A program made the position numbers and the translations under genes. A stretch of 64,000 nt of DNA, taken from Halobacteriales archaeon QS_1_69_70. Lineage in GTDB: Archaea > Halobacteriota > Halobacteria > Halobacteriales > Haloarculaceae. Shown here piece after piece: positions 9,509-20,239 of the stretch; the first letter of the stretch is position 1; every line of letters begins with the position of its first letter. The DNA lies in NCBI GenBank assembly GCA_003021005.1, contig PXRI01000013.1:62001-126000 (forward strand), written 5' to 3'. The notes below the pieces were generated by a model. The model ran no database searches, was not told where the DNA came from, and was given only the letters and a program-made list of their open reading frames with translations.

Positions 9509-10279
9509 TCAGGGGATGACGACGTCGTTGCGGAGCGTGCCGACGCCCTCTACGGTGACCTCGACGGTATCGCCGTCCGACAGCGGGCCGACACCCGCTG
9601 GCGTTCCGGTCGAGATGACGTCACCGGCCTCCAGCGTCATGTAGCGCGTGGTCTCGGCGATCAGTTCGGGGACAGAGAAGATGAACTGGTCGCGGCCGGA
9701 GTCCTGCCGGAGTTCACCGTTGACGTGGCACCGGACCGCGGCGTCCTCGGGGACCGCCTCGGCGGCGGCGACGACCGGGCCGATCGGCGCGGCGGCGTCG
9801 AAGGCCTTCCCGCGGACCCAGTTGGTCTCGACGGCCTGGTCGTCGCGGTTCGAGAGGTCGTTGACGCAGGTGTAGCCCGTGACGAGTCCGGCGGCCTCGG
9901 CGGCGTCGATGTCCCGACAGCGCTCGCCGATCACGACGCCGAGTTCCGCCTCGAAGTCCAGCCGTTCCTTCCCCGCCGGTAGCTCCACGGTCTCGCGGTG
10001 GCTCGCGACGGTGTTCGGTGGCTTCAGGAACAACAGCGGCCGGTCGGGGACCGCCTTGCCCTGCTCGTCGGCGTGGTCGGCGTAGTTCAGTCCGACGCAG
10101 ACGATCTTCGAGGGTTCGCAGGGCGGCAGGATCTCGACGTCGGCCGCCGAGTGGAACTCCGGTGTGACGGACAATCGGCGGCCACCACCCGGGAAGGCTC
10201 GTATCTCGGCGTCGGATTCGCCTGTCCACTCGCCCCGGCGCACGTCGCCGGCCGGGTCCCGGAACCGTACAAGCTTCAT
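9509..10279 (-). CDS. Fumarylacetoacetate hydrolase family protein
   Basis: KIVCVGLNYADHADE, LFLKPPNTV, DFEAELGVVIG, STGTPAGVG. Confidence 0.92.
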   Translation of the reverse strand: MKLVRFRDPAGDVRRGEWTGESDAEIRAFPGGGRRLSVTPEFHSAADVEILPPCEPSKIVCVGLNYADHADEQGKAVPDRPLLFLKPPNTVASHRETVELPAGKERLDFEAELGVVIGERCRDIDAAEAAGLVTGYTCVNDLSNRDDQAVETNWVRGKAFDAAAPIGPVVAAAEAVPEDAAVRCHVNGELRQDSGRDQFIFSVPELIAETTRYMTLEAGDVISTGTPAGVGPLSDGDTVEVTVEGVGTLRNDVVIP

Positions 10280-10383
10280 ACCGGGCCGTCGTCCGGTCGG
10301 TTTATAAGGGTTCGTCGTCGGTGGACCCCGATCCCTCGTTCGGGTGGCCGTCGAACTGTTGGGGCCTGCCAGTCGGCGGGTCC

Positions 10384-10809
10384 TCACAGCGGCTTCCGCA
10401 TCTCCCGGTGGGGGATGCCGGCCTCGTCGAACGCCTCGCTCGTCACCTCGTAGCCCAATCCCTCGTAGAACGCCACGACCGGGACCTGGGCGTGGAGGAA
10501 CACCGCCTCGTACCCCTCCTCGGCGGCGTGGGTCTCGACGGCGGCCATCAACTCCCGCCCCAGCCCGCGGCCCCGTTCCGACGGGAGGACGGCGACGCGC
10601 TCGACCTTGGCCCGCGCCGGATCGTACTCCCGGAGCCGCACGGCGCCGACGGCCTGTCCGCCGTCGCAGGCGACGAAGTGGGTGGCCGCGTCGTCCCGGC
10701 CGTCGAGTTCGCGGTGGGCCGGCACGCCCTGCTCGTCGACGAAGACGGATCGGCGGACCGACAGCGCCGCCTCGACTGCCGCCTCATCGTCGGCCCGCCG
10801 GACCTCCAT
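10384..10809 (-). CDS. GNAT family N-acetyltransferase
   Basis: VFVDEQGVP, VERVAVLPSERGRGLGRELMAAVE, FYEGLGYE. Confidence 0.9.
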   Translation of the reverse strand: MEVRRADDEAAVEAALSVRRSVFVDEQGVPAHRELDGRDDAATHFVACDGGQAVGAVRLREYDPARAKVERVAVLPSERGRGLGRELMAAVETHAAEEGYEAVFLHAQVPVVAFYEGLGYEVTSEAFDEAGIPHREMRKPL

Positions 10810-10941
10810 GCCCGCTCGTAGGTCGGGCGGGCCCCATAACTCGCGCGGTCACGGCGGCCCGCCACCGGACGGGCCGCCCCCGCCGTCCGACCGGCGCTGC
10901 CACCCACGCTTAATACGCCGACGCGAGTAGCGTCGGGTGCT

Positions 10942-11661
10942 ATGGAGCTAACCTGGCACGGTCACTCGACGTGGCACGTCTCCGTCGACGGGACGGACCT
11001 GCTCGTCGACCCGTTCTTCGATAATCCGAAGACGGACCTCGACCCCGACGCACTGGACCCCGACTACGTGTGTCTGACGCACGGCCACGCCGACCACGTC
11101 GGCGACGCCCACCGGTACAGCGACGCGACGCTCGTGGCGGTGCCGGAACTGGTCGGCTACTGCACCGACAACTTCGGCTTCGCGGACGCCGTCGGCGGGA
11201 TGGGGATGAACGTCGGCGGCACCGTCGAGTGCGGCGACGCCTGGGTGACGATGACACAGGCGGCCCACACCAACGGCATCGAGACCGACTACGGCGCCTC
11301 CGCGGGCGTCCCGGCGGGCTTCGTCGTGACGGACGAAGCGCCCACACGGGAACCCGCCCCGGACTGTGGGTCGTTCTACCACGCCGGCGACACCAGCCTC
11401 ATGACCGAGATGCGGGACGTCATCGGGCCGTTCTTAGAGCCGGACGTCGCCGCGCTGCCGGCCGGCGACCACTTCACGATGGGACCGGCCCAGGCCCCCA
11501 TCGCGGCCGACTGGCTCGACGCCGACCGGGTCTGTCCGATGCACTACGACACGTTCCCGCCCATCGAGATGGACCCCGCCGAGTTCGAGCGCGAACTCGA
11601 GGCCGCCGGCGCCGACGCGGCGCCGGTCGTCCTCGAGGGCGACGAGACCATCCAGCTCTGA
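10942..11661 (+). CDS. Metal-dependent hydrolase, MBL fold (UPF0173-like)
   Basis: [34 protein letters not shown]. Confidence 0.92.
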   Translation: MELTWHGHSTWHVSVDGTDLLVDPFFDNPKTDLDPDALDPDYVCLTHGHADHVGDAHRYSDATLVAVPELVGYCTDNFGFADAVGGMGMNVGGTVECGDAWVTMTQAAHTNGIETDYGASAGVPAGFVVTDEAPTREPAPDCGSFYHAGDTSLMTEMRDVIGPFLEPDVAALPAGDHFTMGPAQAPIAADWLDADRVCPMHYDTFPPIEMDPAEFERELEAAGADAAPVVLEGDETIQL

Positions 11662-11733
11662 GGAGTCGGCCCCGACTCCGGTGACGCACGGGCAGGCTAC
11701 CTTTTTACGGCCGCCGCGAGAAGCGCGAGTGCA

Positions 11734-12132
11734 ATGGCCGACATCGAGACCACCACCGTCAACGAGGCGAAGTTCCACGCGCTGAGCCGTGCCGGCGACT
11801 TCGAGTTGAGCGTCGACGCGTCCGGCGAGGAAGGCCCGACGCCGAACCAGGTACTCGTCGCCGACTACGCCTCCTGCTTCACGTTCGCGTGCCGGGCCGG
11901 CGCCCAGCGGGAGATGGACGTCGAGCTGGGCGAGGTGGAAACGACCGCCGAGGCCGACCTGAACGACGACGACGACCTCACGTCGATCAGCTTCGAGATG
12001 CACGTCGAGGCCGACCTCGACGACGGGGAGGTCGACGAGTTGCTCGACCTCGGCGAGGACATCTGCCACGTTCGGGACTCCGTCAAGGAGTCGCTGCACG
12101 CGGACGTCGACGTGACGACGGACGCGTTCTGA
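11734..12132 (+). CDS. OsmC family protein
   Basis: GPTPNQVLVADYASCFTFACRAGAQREMDVELGEVE. Confidence 0.88.
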   Translation: MADIETTTVNEAKFHALSRAGDFELSVDASGEEGPTPNQVLVADYASCFTFACRAGAQREMDVELGEVETTAEADLNDDDDLTSISFEMHVEADLDDGEVDELLDLGEDICHVRDSVKESLHADVDVTTDAF

Positions 12133-12349
12133 GGCGGTCGTCACCGATAGCCGCCGACGGCGCTCCGACACCTCGTCGGATGCCGGGCCCCACGGCGAGT
12201 AGCCGTCATCGATGCCACGCGGTACGGGCCAACAGCAGGTCAAGCCGCCGGCCAAAGCGGGCGCCTGACCGGGCCGGCGGCCGCCACACCGGGAAGCGCC
12301 TTAGGGCCATCCCCGCCCCCTTTTATGCGGTCGAGCCCAACCGGGTTGC

Positions 12350-12808
12350 ATGAGCGAGTGGCAGGACATGATCGTCGGCGACCGGATGGCCGTCGACAGC
12401 GAGTTCTCGCGGCAGGTCGACAGCTCGCAGTTCTCCCGACAGGAGTGGGGCCTGATCATGACGGCGGCGACGTTCGAGATCGAACGGCCCGACGACGCCG
12501 ACGCTGCGGAACTCGTCGCCGATACCTCCCGGCTCCCGACCGTGATGCCCGAACTGGAGCGGATGTCCGAGATGGGCCCGATGGGCGGCCAGCCCGCCGG
12601 CGGTGGCGGGGGTGGACTGCTCTCGTCGATCGTGGAGTCGCTCGGCCTCGACGGCGGTAGTGGGGCCGAGGAGATCGACCAGGACCGGCTGGCGGCCGCC
12701 GAGTCGATGGTCGGGGCCTACGCGGAGGAGCTGCAGGGCCACCTCGAGGCCGAAGGCCGGTGGGCCGAGGTCCGCGCTGCTGCGGCCGCAGAGACCGATC
12801 CGGAATAG
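12350..12808 (+). CDS. Haloarchaeal hypothetical protein (DUF5799-like)
   Basis: MSEWQDMIVGDRMAVDSEFSRQVDSSQFSRQEWGLIMTAATFEIE. Confidence 0.65.
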   Translation: MSEWQDMIVGDRMAVDSEFSRQVDSSQFSRQEWGLIMTAATFEIERPDDADAAELVADTSRLPTVMPELERMSEMGPMGGQPAGGGGGGLLSSIVESLGLDGGSGAEEIDQDRLAAAESMVGAYAEELQGHLEAEGRWAEVRAAAAAETDPE

Positions 12809-12947
12809 CGACGGGCGCCCGGTCACGGCGCCAGCCTGGCGAGCCAATCCACGCTCGACGACCGCACGTCACGGTGAGCCCAACGACGCTCGATGACCAC
12901 ACGGCAACACGAATTATTGAGACTCATGACGGCGGCGGCACGGCGAG

Positions 12948-13925
12948 TTATAGACGCTCGATGACGGCGTCGCTGACGGCCTCGGTCGAGGCGTCGCCGC
13001 CGAGGTCCGGCGTCCGTGGCCCGTCTGCGAGGACGGCCTCGACGGCGGCCCGGACCTCGGTGGCCGACTCGTCGCGTCCCAGGTGTTCTAAGAGCATTGC
13101 GCCCGAGAGGATGGCCGCGGTCGGGTTCGCGACCCCTTCGCCCGCGATGTCAGGCGCCGACCCGTGGACCGGTTCGAACAGTCCGTTGTCGGGGCCGACG
13201 TTCGCGCTCGGCGTGAGGCCGAGGCCGCCGACCAGCCCCGCGGCGAGGTCCGAGAGTACGTCGCCGGCCAGGTTGGGGCAGATGACGACGCCGTACGCCG
13301 CCGGGCGGAGCAACAGGTGCGTCGCCAGGGCGTCCACGAGCGCCGTCTCGTAGTCGGCATCGCGCTCGGCGGCGACCGCCTCGACGGCCTCGAGGAACTG
13401 GCCGTCGGTGGTCCGCATCACGTTGGCCTTGTGCGCGACGGTGACCTGGTCGTAGCCCTGCTCGGCCGCGTACTCGAAGCCGTACTCGGCGACGCGGCGG
13501 GAGGCCTCGGCGGTGACGACCCGGGTGAGCGTCGTGACACCGTCGGCGACCTCGGCCTCGATGCCGCTGTAGACGCCCTCGGTGTTCTCCCGGACGACCA
13601 CCAGGTCCGTCTCGGGCCGCAGCGCGTCCACGCCGGGGTAGGCGCGGGCGGGCCGGACGTTGGCGACCGAGCCGACGGCCTCCCGAAGCGGGAGGACGAC
13701 GTCGGCAGCGGTCTCGCCGGCCGCGCCGAACAGCGTGGCGTCGGCGTCGATGGCGCGGCGGCGGGTTTCCTCGGGGAGCGGCTCGCCGGTCTCGCGCTCG
13801 ACGCGGTCGCCGGCCTCGGCGTGGTGGAACTCCAGGTCCGCGACGGCGTCGAGGACGTCGACGGCCGCCGGGACCACCTCCCGGCCGACGCCGTCGCCCG
13901 GCACGATGAGGACCGAGTCAGTCAT
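12948..13925 (-). CDS. leuB: 3-isopropylmalate dehydrogenase
   Basis: [58 protein letters not shown]. Confidence 0.93.
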   Translation of the reverse strand: MTDSVLIVPGDGVGREVVPAAVDVLDAVADLEFHHAEAGDRVERETGEPLPEETRRRAIDADATLFGAAGETAADVVLPLREAVGSVANVRPARAYPGVDALRPETDLVVVRENTEGVYSGIEAEVADGVTTLTRVVTAEASRRVAEYGFEYAAEQGYDQVTVAHKANVMRTTDGQFLEAVEAVAAERDADYETALVDALATHLLLRPAAYGVVICPNLAGDVLSDLAAGLVGGLGLTPSANVGPDNGLFEPVHGSAPDIAGEGVANPTAAILSGAMLLEHLGRDESATEVRAAVEAVLADGPRTPDLGGDASTEAVSDAVIERL

Positions 13926-14580
13926 CGGCCCGGCCCGACCCCGCGTCCCGCTCGTCGACGTACGGCAGCGACCGTGCGGTCTCCGCGATGGCGTCCCGGT
14001 TCGACCGCATCAGCGCGGTCGTGTCCCAGATGCCCTCGACCAAGGCCTGCCGTCGGGCCTCCTCGACCGACACCTCGACCGTGGTATCGCCGTACGTCAC
14101 CGTTTCGCCGGCCACGTCGACCGCGATCTCGCCGTCCGGATGCGCGTCGACCCAGTCCTGGAGGGCAGCGATGGTGTCGGCGTCGGCCGTGACCGTCGGC
14201 ACACCCAGCGCGAGGCAGTTCCCCGCGAAGATCTCGGCGAAGGACTCGCCGACGATCGCGTCGATGCCCCAGCGGACCAGCGCCTGCGGGGCGTGCTCCC
14301 GGGAGGACCCACAGCCGAAGTTCGCGTTGACGACCATGACGGTCGCCTCCTGGAACCGCGCCTCGTTGAACGGATGGTCCTTCGGTTCGTCGTCGTCAGT
14401 AAACCGTCGGTCGAAGAACGCGAACTCCCCGAGGCCGTCGAACGTCACGACCTTCATGAACCGCGCCGGGATGATCTGGTCGGTGTCGACGTCGTTGCCC
14501 CGGACCGGCACGCCCGTCCCCGCGACGTACCCCACGCTCGGGATGTCGGCGGTCTCGCCCGTCGCCGTCGGCCCGCTCAT
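13918..14580 (-). CDS. leuD: 3-isopropylmalate dehydratase small subunit
   Basis: [29 protein letters not shown]. Confidence 0.95.
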   Translation of the reverse strand: MSGPTATGETADIPSVGYVAGTGVPVRGNDVDTDQIIPARFMKVVTFDGLGEFAFFDRRFTDDDEPKDHPFNEARFQEATVMVVNANFGCGSSREHAPQALVRWGIDAIVGESFAEIFAGNCLALGVPTVTADADTIAALQDWVDAHPDGEIAVDVAGETVTYGDTTVEVSVEEARRQALVEGIWDTTALMRSNRDAIAETARSLPYVDERDAGSGRADD

Positions 14581-16004
14581 CGCGCCTCGACCTCCACGGT
14601 CGGCAGCTCGCGCACGTCGGTGACCTCGCCGGTCACCGCGGCGGCGGCGACCATCTCCGGGCTCATCAGGACTGTGCGGCCGTCCTTCGAGCCCTGGCGG
14701 CCGACGAAGTTCCGGTTCGACGAGGAGGCACACGCCTCGTCGCCCTCGAGCTGGTCATCGTTCATGCCGAGACACATCGAACAGCCCGCGCCGCGCCACT
14801 GGAAGCCCGCCTCGCGGAACGTCCCGTCGAGGCCCTCGGCCTCGGCGGCCGCCTTCACGCGCTGGCTGCCCGGCACGACCAATGCGCGGACCGATTCGTC
14901 GACCTCGCGGTCCACTACGACAGCTGCGGCGGCCCGCAGGTCCGGCAGCCGGGCGTTCGTACAGGAGCCGAGGAAGGCGACGTCGACGTCGTAGCCGTGC
15001 ATCGTTTCGCCCGGCTCGACGCCCATGTGCGCCTGGGCGCGGCGGGCGACGTCCTGCTCGTCCGGCGGCAGGTCCTCCGGGGCCGGGATCGCCTCGGTGA
15101 TGCCGACGCCCTGGCCGGGCGTGGTGCCCCAGGTGACCATCGGCTCGATGGCCGAGCCGTCGATGGTGACGACGTCGTCGTACTCAGCGTCCGGGTCCGA
15201 CCGGATCGACTCCCAGTAGGGCTGCAGCTCGGCGAAGCGCTCGGGGTCGTCGGCGAAGGCGTCGGTCGCCCGCAGCCACTCGTAGGTGGTCTCGTCCGGG
15301 TTGACGTACCCGGCGCGGGCGCCACCCTCGATGGACATGTTGCAGATTGACATCCGGCCCGGCATGCCGAGGGCCTCGACCGCGTCGCCGGCGTACTCGT
15401 AGACGTAGCCGACGCCGCCGTCGGTGCCGAGCCGCCGGATGACCGTCAGGATGACGTCCTTGGCGGTGACGCCCTCGCCGAGGTCGCCGGTGACCTCAAT
15501 CCGCCGGACGGCTTTCTTCTCCATCGCGACGGTCTGGGTCGCCAGGACGTCCCGTATCTGGCTGGTCCCGATGCCGAACGCCAGCGCGCCGAACGCGCCG
15601 TGGGTGGAGGTGTGGCTGTCGCCGCAGACGACCGTCATCCCCGGCTGGGTCCGCCCCTGCTCGGGCCCGATGACGTGGACGATGCCCTGGTCGCCCGTGG
15701 TCGGGTCGTCCAGCTCGATGCCGGCCTCCCGGACGTTCGCCTCGAGTTCGGCCATCATCGCCTCGGCGGCCTCGCTGTTGTATGGCCGGGATCGGTCGTC
15801 GGTGGGGACGATGTGGTCGACCGTCGCGTGGGTCAGGTCGGGACGAGCGACCTCGATGTCCCGCTCCCGCAGCATCCCGAACGCCTGCGGGCTCGTGACC
15901 TCGTGGATGAGGTGGAGGCCGACGAACAGCTGGTCCTGGCCGTTCGGGAGCGTCCGCACCCGGTGGGCGTCCCAGACCTTGTCGTACAGCGTCCGCTCAC
16001 TCAT
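14577..16004 (-). CDS. leuC: 3-isopropylmalate dehydratase large subunit
   Basis: [39 protein letters not shown]. Confidence 0.96.
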   Translation of the reverse strand: MSERTLYDKVWDAHRVRTLPNGQDQLFVGLHLIHEVTSPQAFGMLRERDIEVARPDLTHATVDHIVPTDDRSRPYNSEAAEAMMAELEANVREAGIELDDPTTGDQGIVHVIGPEQGRTQPGMTVVCGDSHTSTHGAFGALAFGIGTSQIRDVLATQTVAMEKKAVRRIEVTGDLGEGVTAKDVILTVIRRLGTDGGVGYVYEYAGDAVEALGMPGRMSICNMSIEGGARAGYVNPDETTYEWLRATDAFADDPERFAELQPYWESIRSDPDAEYDDVVTIDGSAIEPMVTWGTTPGQGVGITEAIPAPEDLPPDEQDVARRAQAHMGVEPGETMHGYDVDVAFLGSCTNARLPDLRAAAAVVVDREVDESVRALVVPGSQRVKAAAEAEGLDGTFREAGFQWRGAGCSMCLGMNDDQLEGDEACASSSNRNFVGRQGSKDGRTVLMSPEMVAAAAVTGEVTDVRELPTVEVEAR

Positions 16005-16386
16005 CGTCGGGATCGTCGTCGGCCGCCTCCTCGCCGCGGTCGAAGGAACCCTGGGCGCCGTCCACGTCGTCGTCCGGCGTGTGGTCGACGTCCTCCAGCG
16101 TCTCGTCGTCGGGGCGCCGGTCGGCGTCGCGGTCCTCGCCCCCGTCCGGGGCGGTTCGGCTGCCGTCGGTCGTCGGTTGCGCCGCCTCGCCGCCGTCGGC
16201 CGCGACCGGGCGACCGCGTCCGTACGTCAGTGTGTCGCCGAACGCCCGGTTCGTGTACGGGTTCACGTGGCTGATGTCCCCGAGCGTCGGGTGCGGTACG
16301 GGTCCGGCGGTCGTCGTGCCGGTCGTCTCGGTGTGTCGGGCGGTCGTCGTGCCGGTCGTCTCGGTCTGTCGGGCGTCGTCGGTCAT
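15997..16386 (-). CDS. Thr/Asp-rich hypothetical protein between ilvC and leuC
   Basis: In-operon ORF overlapping the leuC start (16425 is an alternative start); low-complexity N-terminus, conserved-looking [27 protein letters not shown] core. Confidence 0.6.
   Translation of the reverse strand: MTDDARQTETTGTTTARHTETTGTTTAGPVPHPTLGDISHVNPYTNRAFGDTLTYGRGRPVAADGGEAAQPTTDGSRTAPDGGEDRDADRRPDDETLEDVDHTPDDDVDGAQGSFDRGEEAADDDPDDE
16308..16373. repeat. Tandem 33-bp duplication (2 copies, 1 mismatch) coding an 11-aa repeat
   Basis: cggtcgtcgtgccggtcgtctcggtgtgtcggg (16308-16340) then cggtcgtcgtgccggtcgtctcggtctgtcggg (16341-16373). Confidence 0.9.
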
Positions 16387-16472
16387 TGTTCTCGGATGGT
16401 GTGTTGTCGTGGTGTCTCGTGGCATGTCGGTTGCTGTCGGTGCTGTCGGGCGGTTCCCTGCGTCGGGCACGG

Positions 16473-17492
16473 CTACTCCTCCCCCCAGGCGAAGAGGCCG
16501 CGGAGGTACTCGCCGACGGCCTCGATGTCGTGGTCCGTCTCGGCCTGGCGGAGCTGCGTGAAGCTGGGGCGGCCGGCCTGGTTCTCGGCGATCCACTCGC
16601 GGGCGAAGGTGCCGTCCTGGACGGCCTCGAGCACCTGTTCCATATTCTGCCGGGCGTGGTCGTCGACGACCTCGTCGCCGCGGGTCAGCCCCCCGTACTC
16701 GGCGGTGTCGGAGACGGAGTCCCACATCTCGCCGAGTCCGCCCTCGTACATCAGGTCGACGATGAGTTTGAGTTCGTTCAGGCACTCGAAGTACGCCATC
16801 TCCCGGGAGTACCCCGCCTCGACCAGCGTCTCGTAGCCCTGCTTGACCAGCGACGTGACGCCGCCACAGAGGACGGCCTGTTCGCCGAACAGGTCGGTCT
16901 CGGTCTCCTCGCGGAACGTCGTCTCGACGACGCCGGCGCGGGTACAGCCGATCGCCTCGGCGTACGCCAGCGCGACGTGGTGGGCGTCGCCGGTCGCGTC
17001 CTGGTAGACGGCGAGCAGACCGGGGGTGCCCTGGTCGTTCTCGTAGTTGCGGCGGACGAGGTGGCCGGGCGACTTCGGCGCGACCATCGTCACGTTCACG
17101 GCCGGATCGGGCTCGATCTGGCCGTAGTGGATGTTGAACCCGTGGGCGAACTGGAGGGTGTCGCCGGGCGAAAGCGCCGACTCGATGCTGTCGTGGACGG
17201 CCGGCTGGACGGTGTCGGGCACGAGGACGCTCACGACGTCGGCGCGCTCGGCAGCCTCCGTCGGGGTTGCGACCTCGAGGCCGTCCTCGCGGGCGGCCGG
17301 CCGTGAATCGGAGTCCTCGCGGAGACCCACGAGGACGTCCACGCCGGAGTCAGCGAGGTTCCGGGCGTGGGCGTGGCCCTGGCTGCCGTAGCCGAGGACG
17401 GCGACGGTGCGGTCGTCGAGGACGGTGCGGTCGGCGTCGGCGTCGTAGTAGATCTCTGCGGTCGTGGCCTCGTCGTGGGTTCCGGCGGTCAT
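16473..17492 (-). CDS. ilvC: Ketol-acid reductoisomerase
   Basis: [67 protein letters not shown]. Confidence 0.96.
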   Translation of the reverse strand: MTAGTHDEATTAEIYYDADADRTVLDDRTVAVLGYGSQGHAHARNLADSGVDVLVGLREDSDSRPAAREDGLEVATPTEAAERADVVSVLVPDTVQPAVHDSIESALSPGDTLQFAHGFNIHYGQIEPDPAVNVTMVAPKSPGHLVRRNYENDQGTPGLLAVYQDATGDAHHVALAYAEAIGCTRAGVVETTFREETETDLFGEQAVLCGGVTSLVKQGYETLVEAGYSREMAYFECLNELKLIVDLMYEGGLGEMWDSVSDTAEYGGLTRGDEVVDDHARQNMEQVLEAVQDGTFAREWIAENQAGRPSFTQLRQAETDHDIEAVGEYLRGLFAWGEE

Positions 17493-18121
17493 GTGTGGCT
17501 CTCGTCGACGCGGGCGGTCTCGGCGGCGCCGCGGGCCAGGGCGGCCTGGCCGGTGCGGGCGATCTCGCGGATGCCGAACTGTCCGTAGGCGTCGATGGCG
17601 TCGTCGATCTTGCCCTCATCGCCGGTGATCCGGACGGTGATGGTCTCGGGGCCGGCGTCCAGCGTCTCGCCGTCGTACATCTCGGTGATCGCGTGGACCT
17701 CGTCCGGCGCCTCGCCGTTCACCTTCAGTATCACCAGTTCGCGGGCGACGGGGTCGGCGTCCAGTTCGCGGACGTGGACAACCGGCAGCAGCTTCCCGAG
17801 CTGCTTTTTCGCCTGGTCGATGCCGGGGTCGGGCTCCTCGACGACGAGCGTGATCCGGGAGTATCCCTCGTTCTGGGTGGGTCCGACGGTCAGCGACTCG
17901 ATGTTGAACTGCCGTCGGTGGAAGAGTCCGGAGACCCCCGCGAGCACGCCGGGTTCGTCCCGCACGTACGCGGAGATGATGGTCCGACGGGGGTCGTGTT
18001 CGACCTCCACGTCGGGGTCGACGCGGATGCCGTCGGCGTTCCGGCGGCCGACCGGCCGGTCGCGCTCGCCGGGCTCGGGGCCCGCCAGCCCGTCCCGGCG
18101 GCGGTCGAGGTTGCGGCTCAC
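17489..18121 (-). CDS. ilvN: Acetolactate synthase small subunit
   Basis: ACT domain: [38 protein letters not shown] start overlaps ilvB stop (GTGA). Confidence 0.92.
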   Translation of the reverse strand: MSRNLDRRRDGLAGPEPGERDRPVGRRNADGIRVDPDVEVEHDPRRTIISAYVRDEPGVLAGVSGLFHRRQFNIESLTVGPTQNEGYSRITLVVEEPDPGIDQAKKQLGKLLPVVHVRELDADPVARELVILKVNGEAPDEVHAITEMYDGETLDAGPETITVRITGDEGKIDDAIDAYGQFGIREIARTGQAALARGAAETARVDESHT

Positions 18122-20049
18122 AGCTGCTCCTCCGCCAGGGCGAACAGGCCGTTGTCGCCGCCGCTCGGCACCATCGGGTAGACGTTCTCGTCGGGGTCGA
18201 TGTGGGCGTCGACGACGCTCGGGCCGTCGTAGGAAAGCGCCTCGTCGAGAACCGCCTCGACCTCCTCGTAGCGCTCGATCCGGAACCCGCGGGCGCCGAA
18301 CGCCTCCGCCAGCGTGTCGAAGTCCGGCACCCAGGGATACTCCGAGGCCATGTGGCGTTCGCCGAAGAAGGCGTCCTGCCACTGGCGGACCATCCCGATG
18401 GCCGCGTTGTTCAGCACGACGACGGTGACGTCTACGTTCTCGCGGACGGCGACGGACAGCTCCTGGCACGTCATCAGGAAGGAGCCGTCGCCGTCGAAGC
18501 AGACGACGTCCTGGTCGTCCTCGGCGGCCAATCTGGCGCCGATGGCCGCCGGGACGCCGTAGCCCATCGTGCCGAGACCGTGGGAGGACACCCACGTGCG
18601 GGGCTCGGTGTAGGTCCAGTACTGGCAGGCCCACATCTGGTGCTGGCCGACCCCGGTCGTGACGATAGTGTCGTCGGCGGTCGCGTCGTCGACCGCCTCC
18701 ACGACGTACTGGGGCTTGACCGGCTCGTCGGCCGGCGCGGCGTACTCCAGGGGGTACTCCTGTTTCCACTGCCGGCACTGCTCGCGCCAGGCCGCCGCGT
18801 CCGGCGATGTCGCCATCGCCGCGGCGAGCTGGTCGAGGACCGCGCCGGCGTCGCCGACCAGCGGGTGGTCGGCCTCGACGTTCTTCGAGATCTCCGCCGG
18901 GTCGATGTCGACGTGGACGATCGCGGCGTCCGGCGCGAACGTCTCCACCCCGCCCGTCAGCCGGTCGTCGAACCGCGTGCCGACCGCGAGCAGGCAGTCC
19001 GTCATCGTGACCGCCATGTTGGCGTAGCCGGTGCCGTGCATGCCGGCCATCTCCAGGGCGAGGTCGTGGTCCTCCCGGAAGGCGCCGACGGCGGGCATCG
19101 TGGTGACGACGGGGATGCCGTGCTCGGTGGCGAACGCCCGCAACGTGGCGGTCGCGTCGGCCTTGACCACGCCCCCGCCGGCGAGGATGACCGGCCGGTC
19201 GGCGGCCGCCAGCACGGCCGCGGCGGCCGCGACGGCGTCGGGGGCTGCCGTCTCCGGCGGGTCGTGCGTCGAGGGCGTCCGGGGCTCGCCGGGGTCCTCG
19301 CTGGCGTCGCCGTTCGTGACGTCCTTCGGGAGGTCGACGAGCGTCGGGCCCTGCCGGCCGCCCGCCGCCAGCGCGAACGCGGTCCCGACGTCGGTCCCGA
19401 CGTCGTCGGCGTCGTCGGCGAAGAAGTTCGCCTTGGTGACCGGGCCGGTGACGCCGATGGTGTCGGTCTCCTGGAAGGCGTCGCTCCCGACGAAGTCGGT
19501 CGGCACCTGGCCGGTCAGCGCCACGACGGGGTCCGAATCCATGTTGGCGTCGGCGAGCCCCGTCACGAGGTTCGTCGCACCGGGGCCCGAAGTCGCCATG
19601 CAGACGCCCGGCGCGCCGCTGACGACGCCGTAGGCGTCCGCGGCGTGGGCCGCGCCCTGTTCGTGAGCCATCGTGACGTGGGCCATCTCGCTGTGGTACA
19701 GCGCGTCATAGACGGGCATGATGGCGCCGCCCTGGACGCCGAAGAGGTGCTCGACGCCGGCGTTCTCCAGGGCGCAGACCACCGCGTCGGCACCGGTCTC
19801 GATCTCACCGGTGCCATCGTCGGCCGGCTCGGTCGCGTCCGTCTCGTCGGCCGCCGGGGCGGCAGTCTCCGCCGTGTGGGCCGCCGCCGTGGCAGACTCG
19901 GCCGTCTCGGTCTCTCCGGTGTCGGCGTCCGGCGGAGCGACCTCTGTCGTGTCCGAGTCCGTCGTGTCTGTCGTTGCGGTGTCGGCGTCCGACGGAGCGG
20001 CCTCCGCCGGGTCGGTCCCGGGCGAGGCCGGTTTGGGTTCGCCGCTCAT
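18118..20049 (-). CDS. ilvB: Acetolactate synthase large subunit with acidic low-complexity N-terminal extension
   Basis: GVEHLFGVQGGAIMPVYDAL, GPGATNLVTGLADANMDS, FDGDGSFLMTCQEL; about 80-aa Asp/Thr/Ala-rich N-terminus. Confidence 0.95.
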   Translation of the reverse strand: MSGEPKPASPGTDPAEAAPSDADTATTDTTDSDTTEVAPPDADTGETETAESATAAAHTAETAAPAADETDATEPADDGTGEIETGADAVVCALENAGVEHLFGVQGGAIMPVYDALYHSEMAHVTMAHEQGAAHAADAYGVVSGAPGVCMATSGPGATNLVTGLADANMDSDPVVALTGQVPTDFVGSDAFQETDTIGVTGPVTKANFFADDADDVGTDVGTAFALAAGGRQGPTLVDLPKDVTNGDASEDPGEPRTPSTHDPPETAAPDAVAAAAAVLAAADRPVILAGGGVVKADATATLRAFATEHGIPVVTTMPAVGAFREDHDLALEMAGMHGTGYANMAVTMTDCLLAVGTRFDDRLTGGVETFAPDAAIVHVDIDPAEISKNVEADHPLVGDAGAVLDQLAAAMATSPDAAAWREQCRQWKQEYPLEYAAPADEPVKPQYVVEAVDDATADDTIVTTGVGQHQMWACQYWTYTEPRTWVSSHGLGTMGYGVPAAIGARLAAEDDQDVVCFDGDGSFLMTCQELSVAVRENVDVTVVVLNNAAIGMVRQWQDAFFGERHMASEYPWVPDFDTLAEAFGARGFRIERYEEVEAVLDEALSYDGPSVVDAHIDPDENVYPMVPSGGDNGLFALAEEQL

Positions 20050-20099
20050 CGCGGCACACCGGTCCTGCGATACCGTCGATTCGTGTCTCGTGTGTCCAT
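20046..20099 (-). CDS. Possible short upstream ORF (MDTRDTNRRYRRTGVPR) whose TGA overlaps the ilvB ATG
   Basis: ATG at 20099 in frame to TGA 20048-20046; ATGA overlap with ilvB start at 20049. Confidence 0.3.
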   Translation of the reverse strand: MDTRDTNRRYRRTGVPR

Positions 20100-20154
20100 G
20101 ATCCTGTTGGTGGAACTGTCCGAAAGCGATGCAGCCGGCGGCGAGAATGGGGGT

Positions 20155-20176
20155 GTAGGGGCTAGGCGGCCCCTAC
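20155..20176 (-). promoter_or_regulatory. Perfect 8-bp-stem, 6-nt-loop hairpin in the ilvB leader
   Basis: GTAGGGGC-CGCCTA-GCCCCTAC on the minus strand. Confidence 0.75.
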
Positions 20177-20239
20177 AATACGGAGCGGGACGCTGGCGGC
20201 GGGCTCGAACGCGCGGTCGCCAGCGGTCCTCCGCGGCAT
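20162..20239 (-). CDS. Candidate ilvB leader peptide MPRRTAGDRAFEPAASVPLRIVGAA
   Basis: ATG at 20239 about 30 nt from a TTTAT TATA-like element (20267-20273); Val-Pro-Leu-Arg-Ile-Val near the stop; stop TAG lies in a hairpin. Confidence 0.45.
   Translation of the reverse strand: MPRRTAGDRAFEPAASVPLRIVGAA
20191..20225 (-). promoter_or_regulatory. Second inverted repeat in the ilvB leader (8-bp arms)
   Basis: CGCTGGCG (20225-20218) and CGCCAGCG (20198-20191) on the minus strand. Confidence 0.65.
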
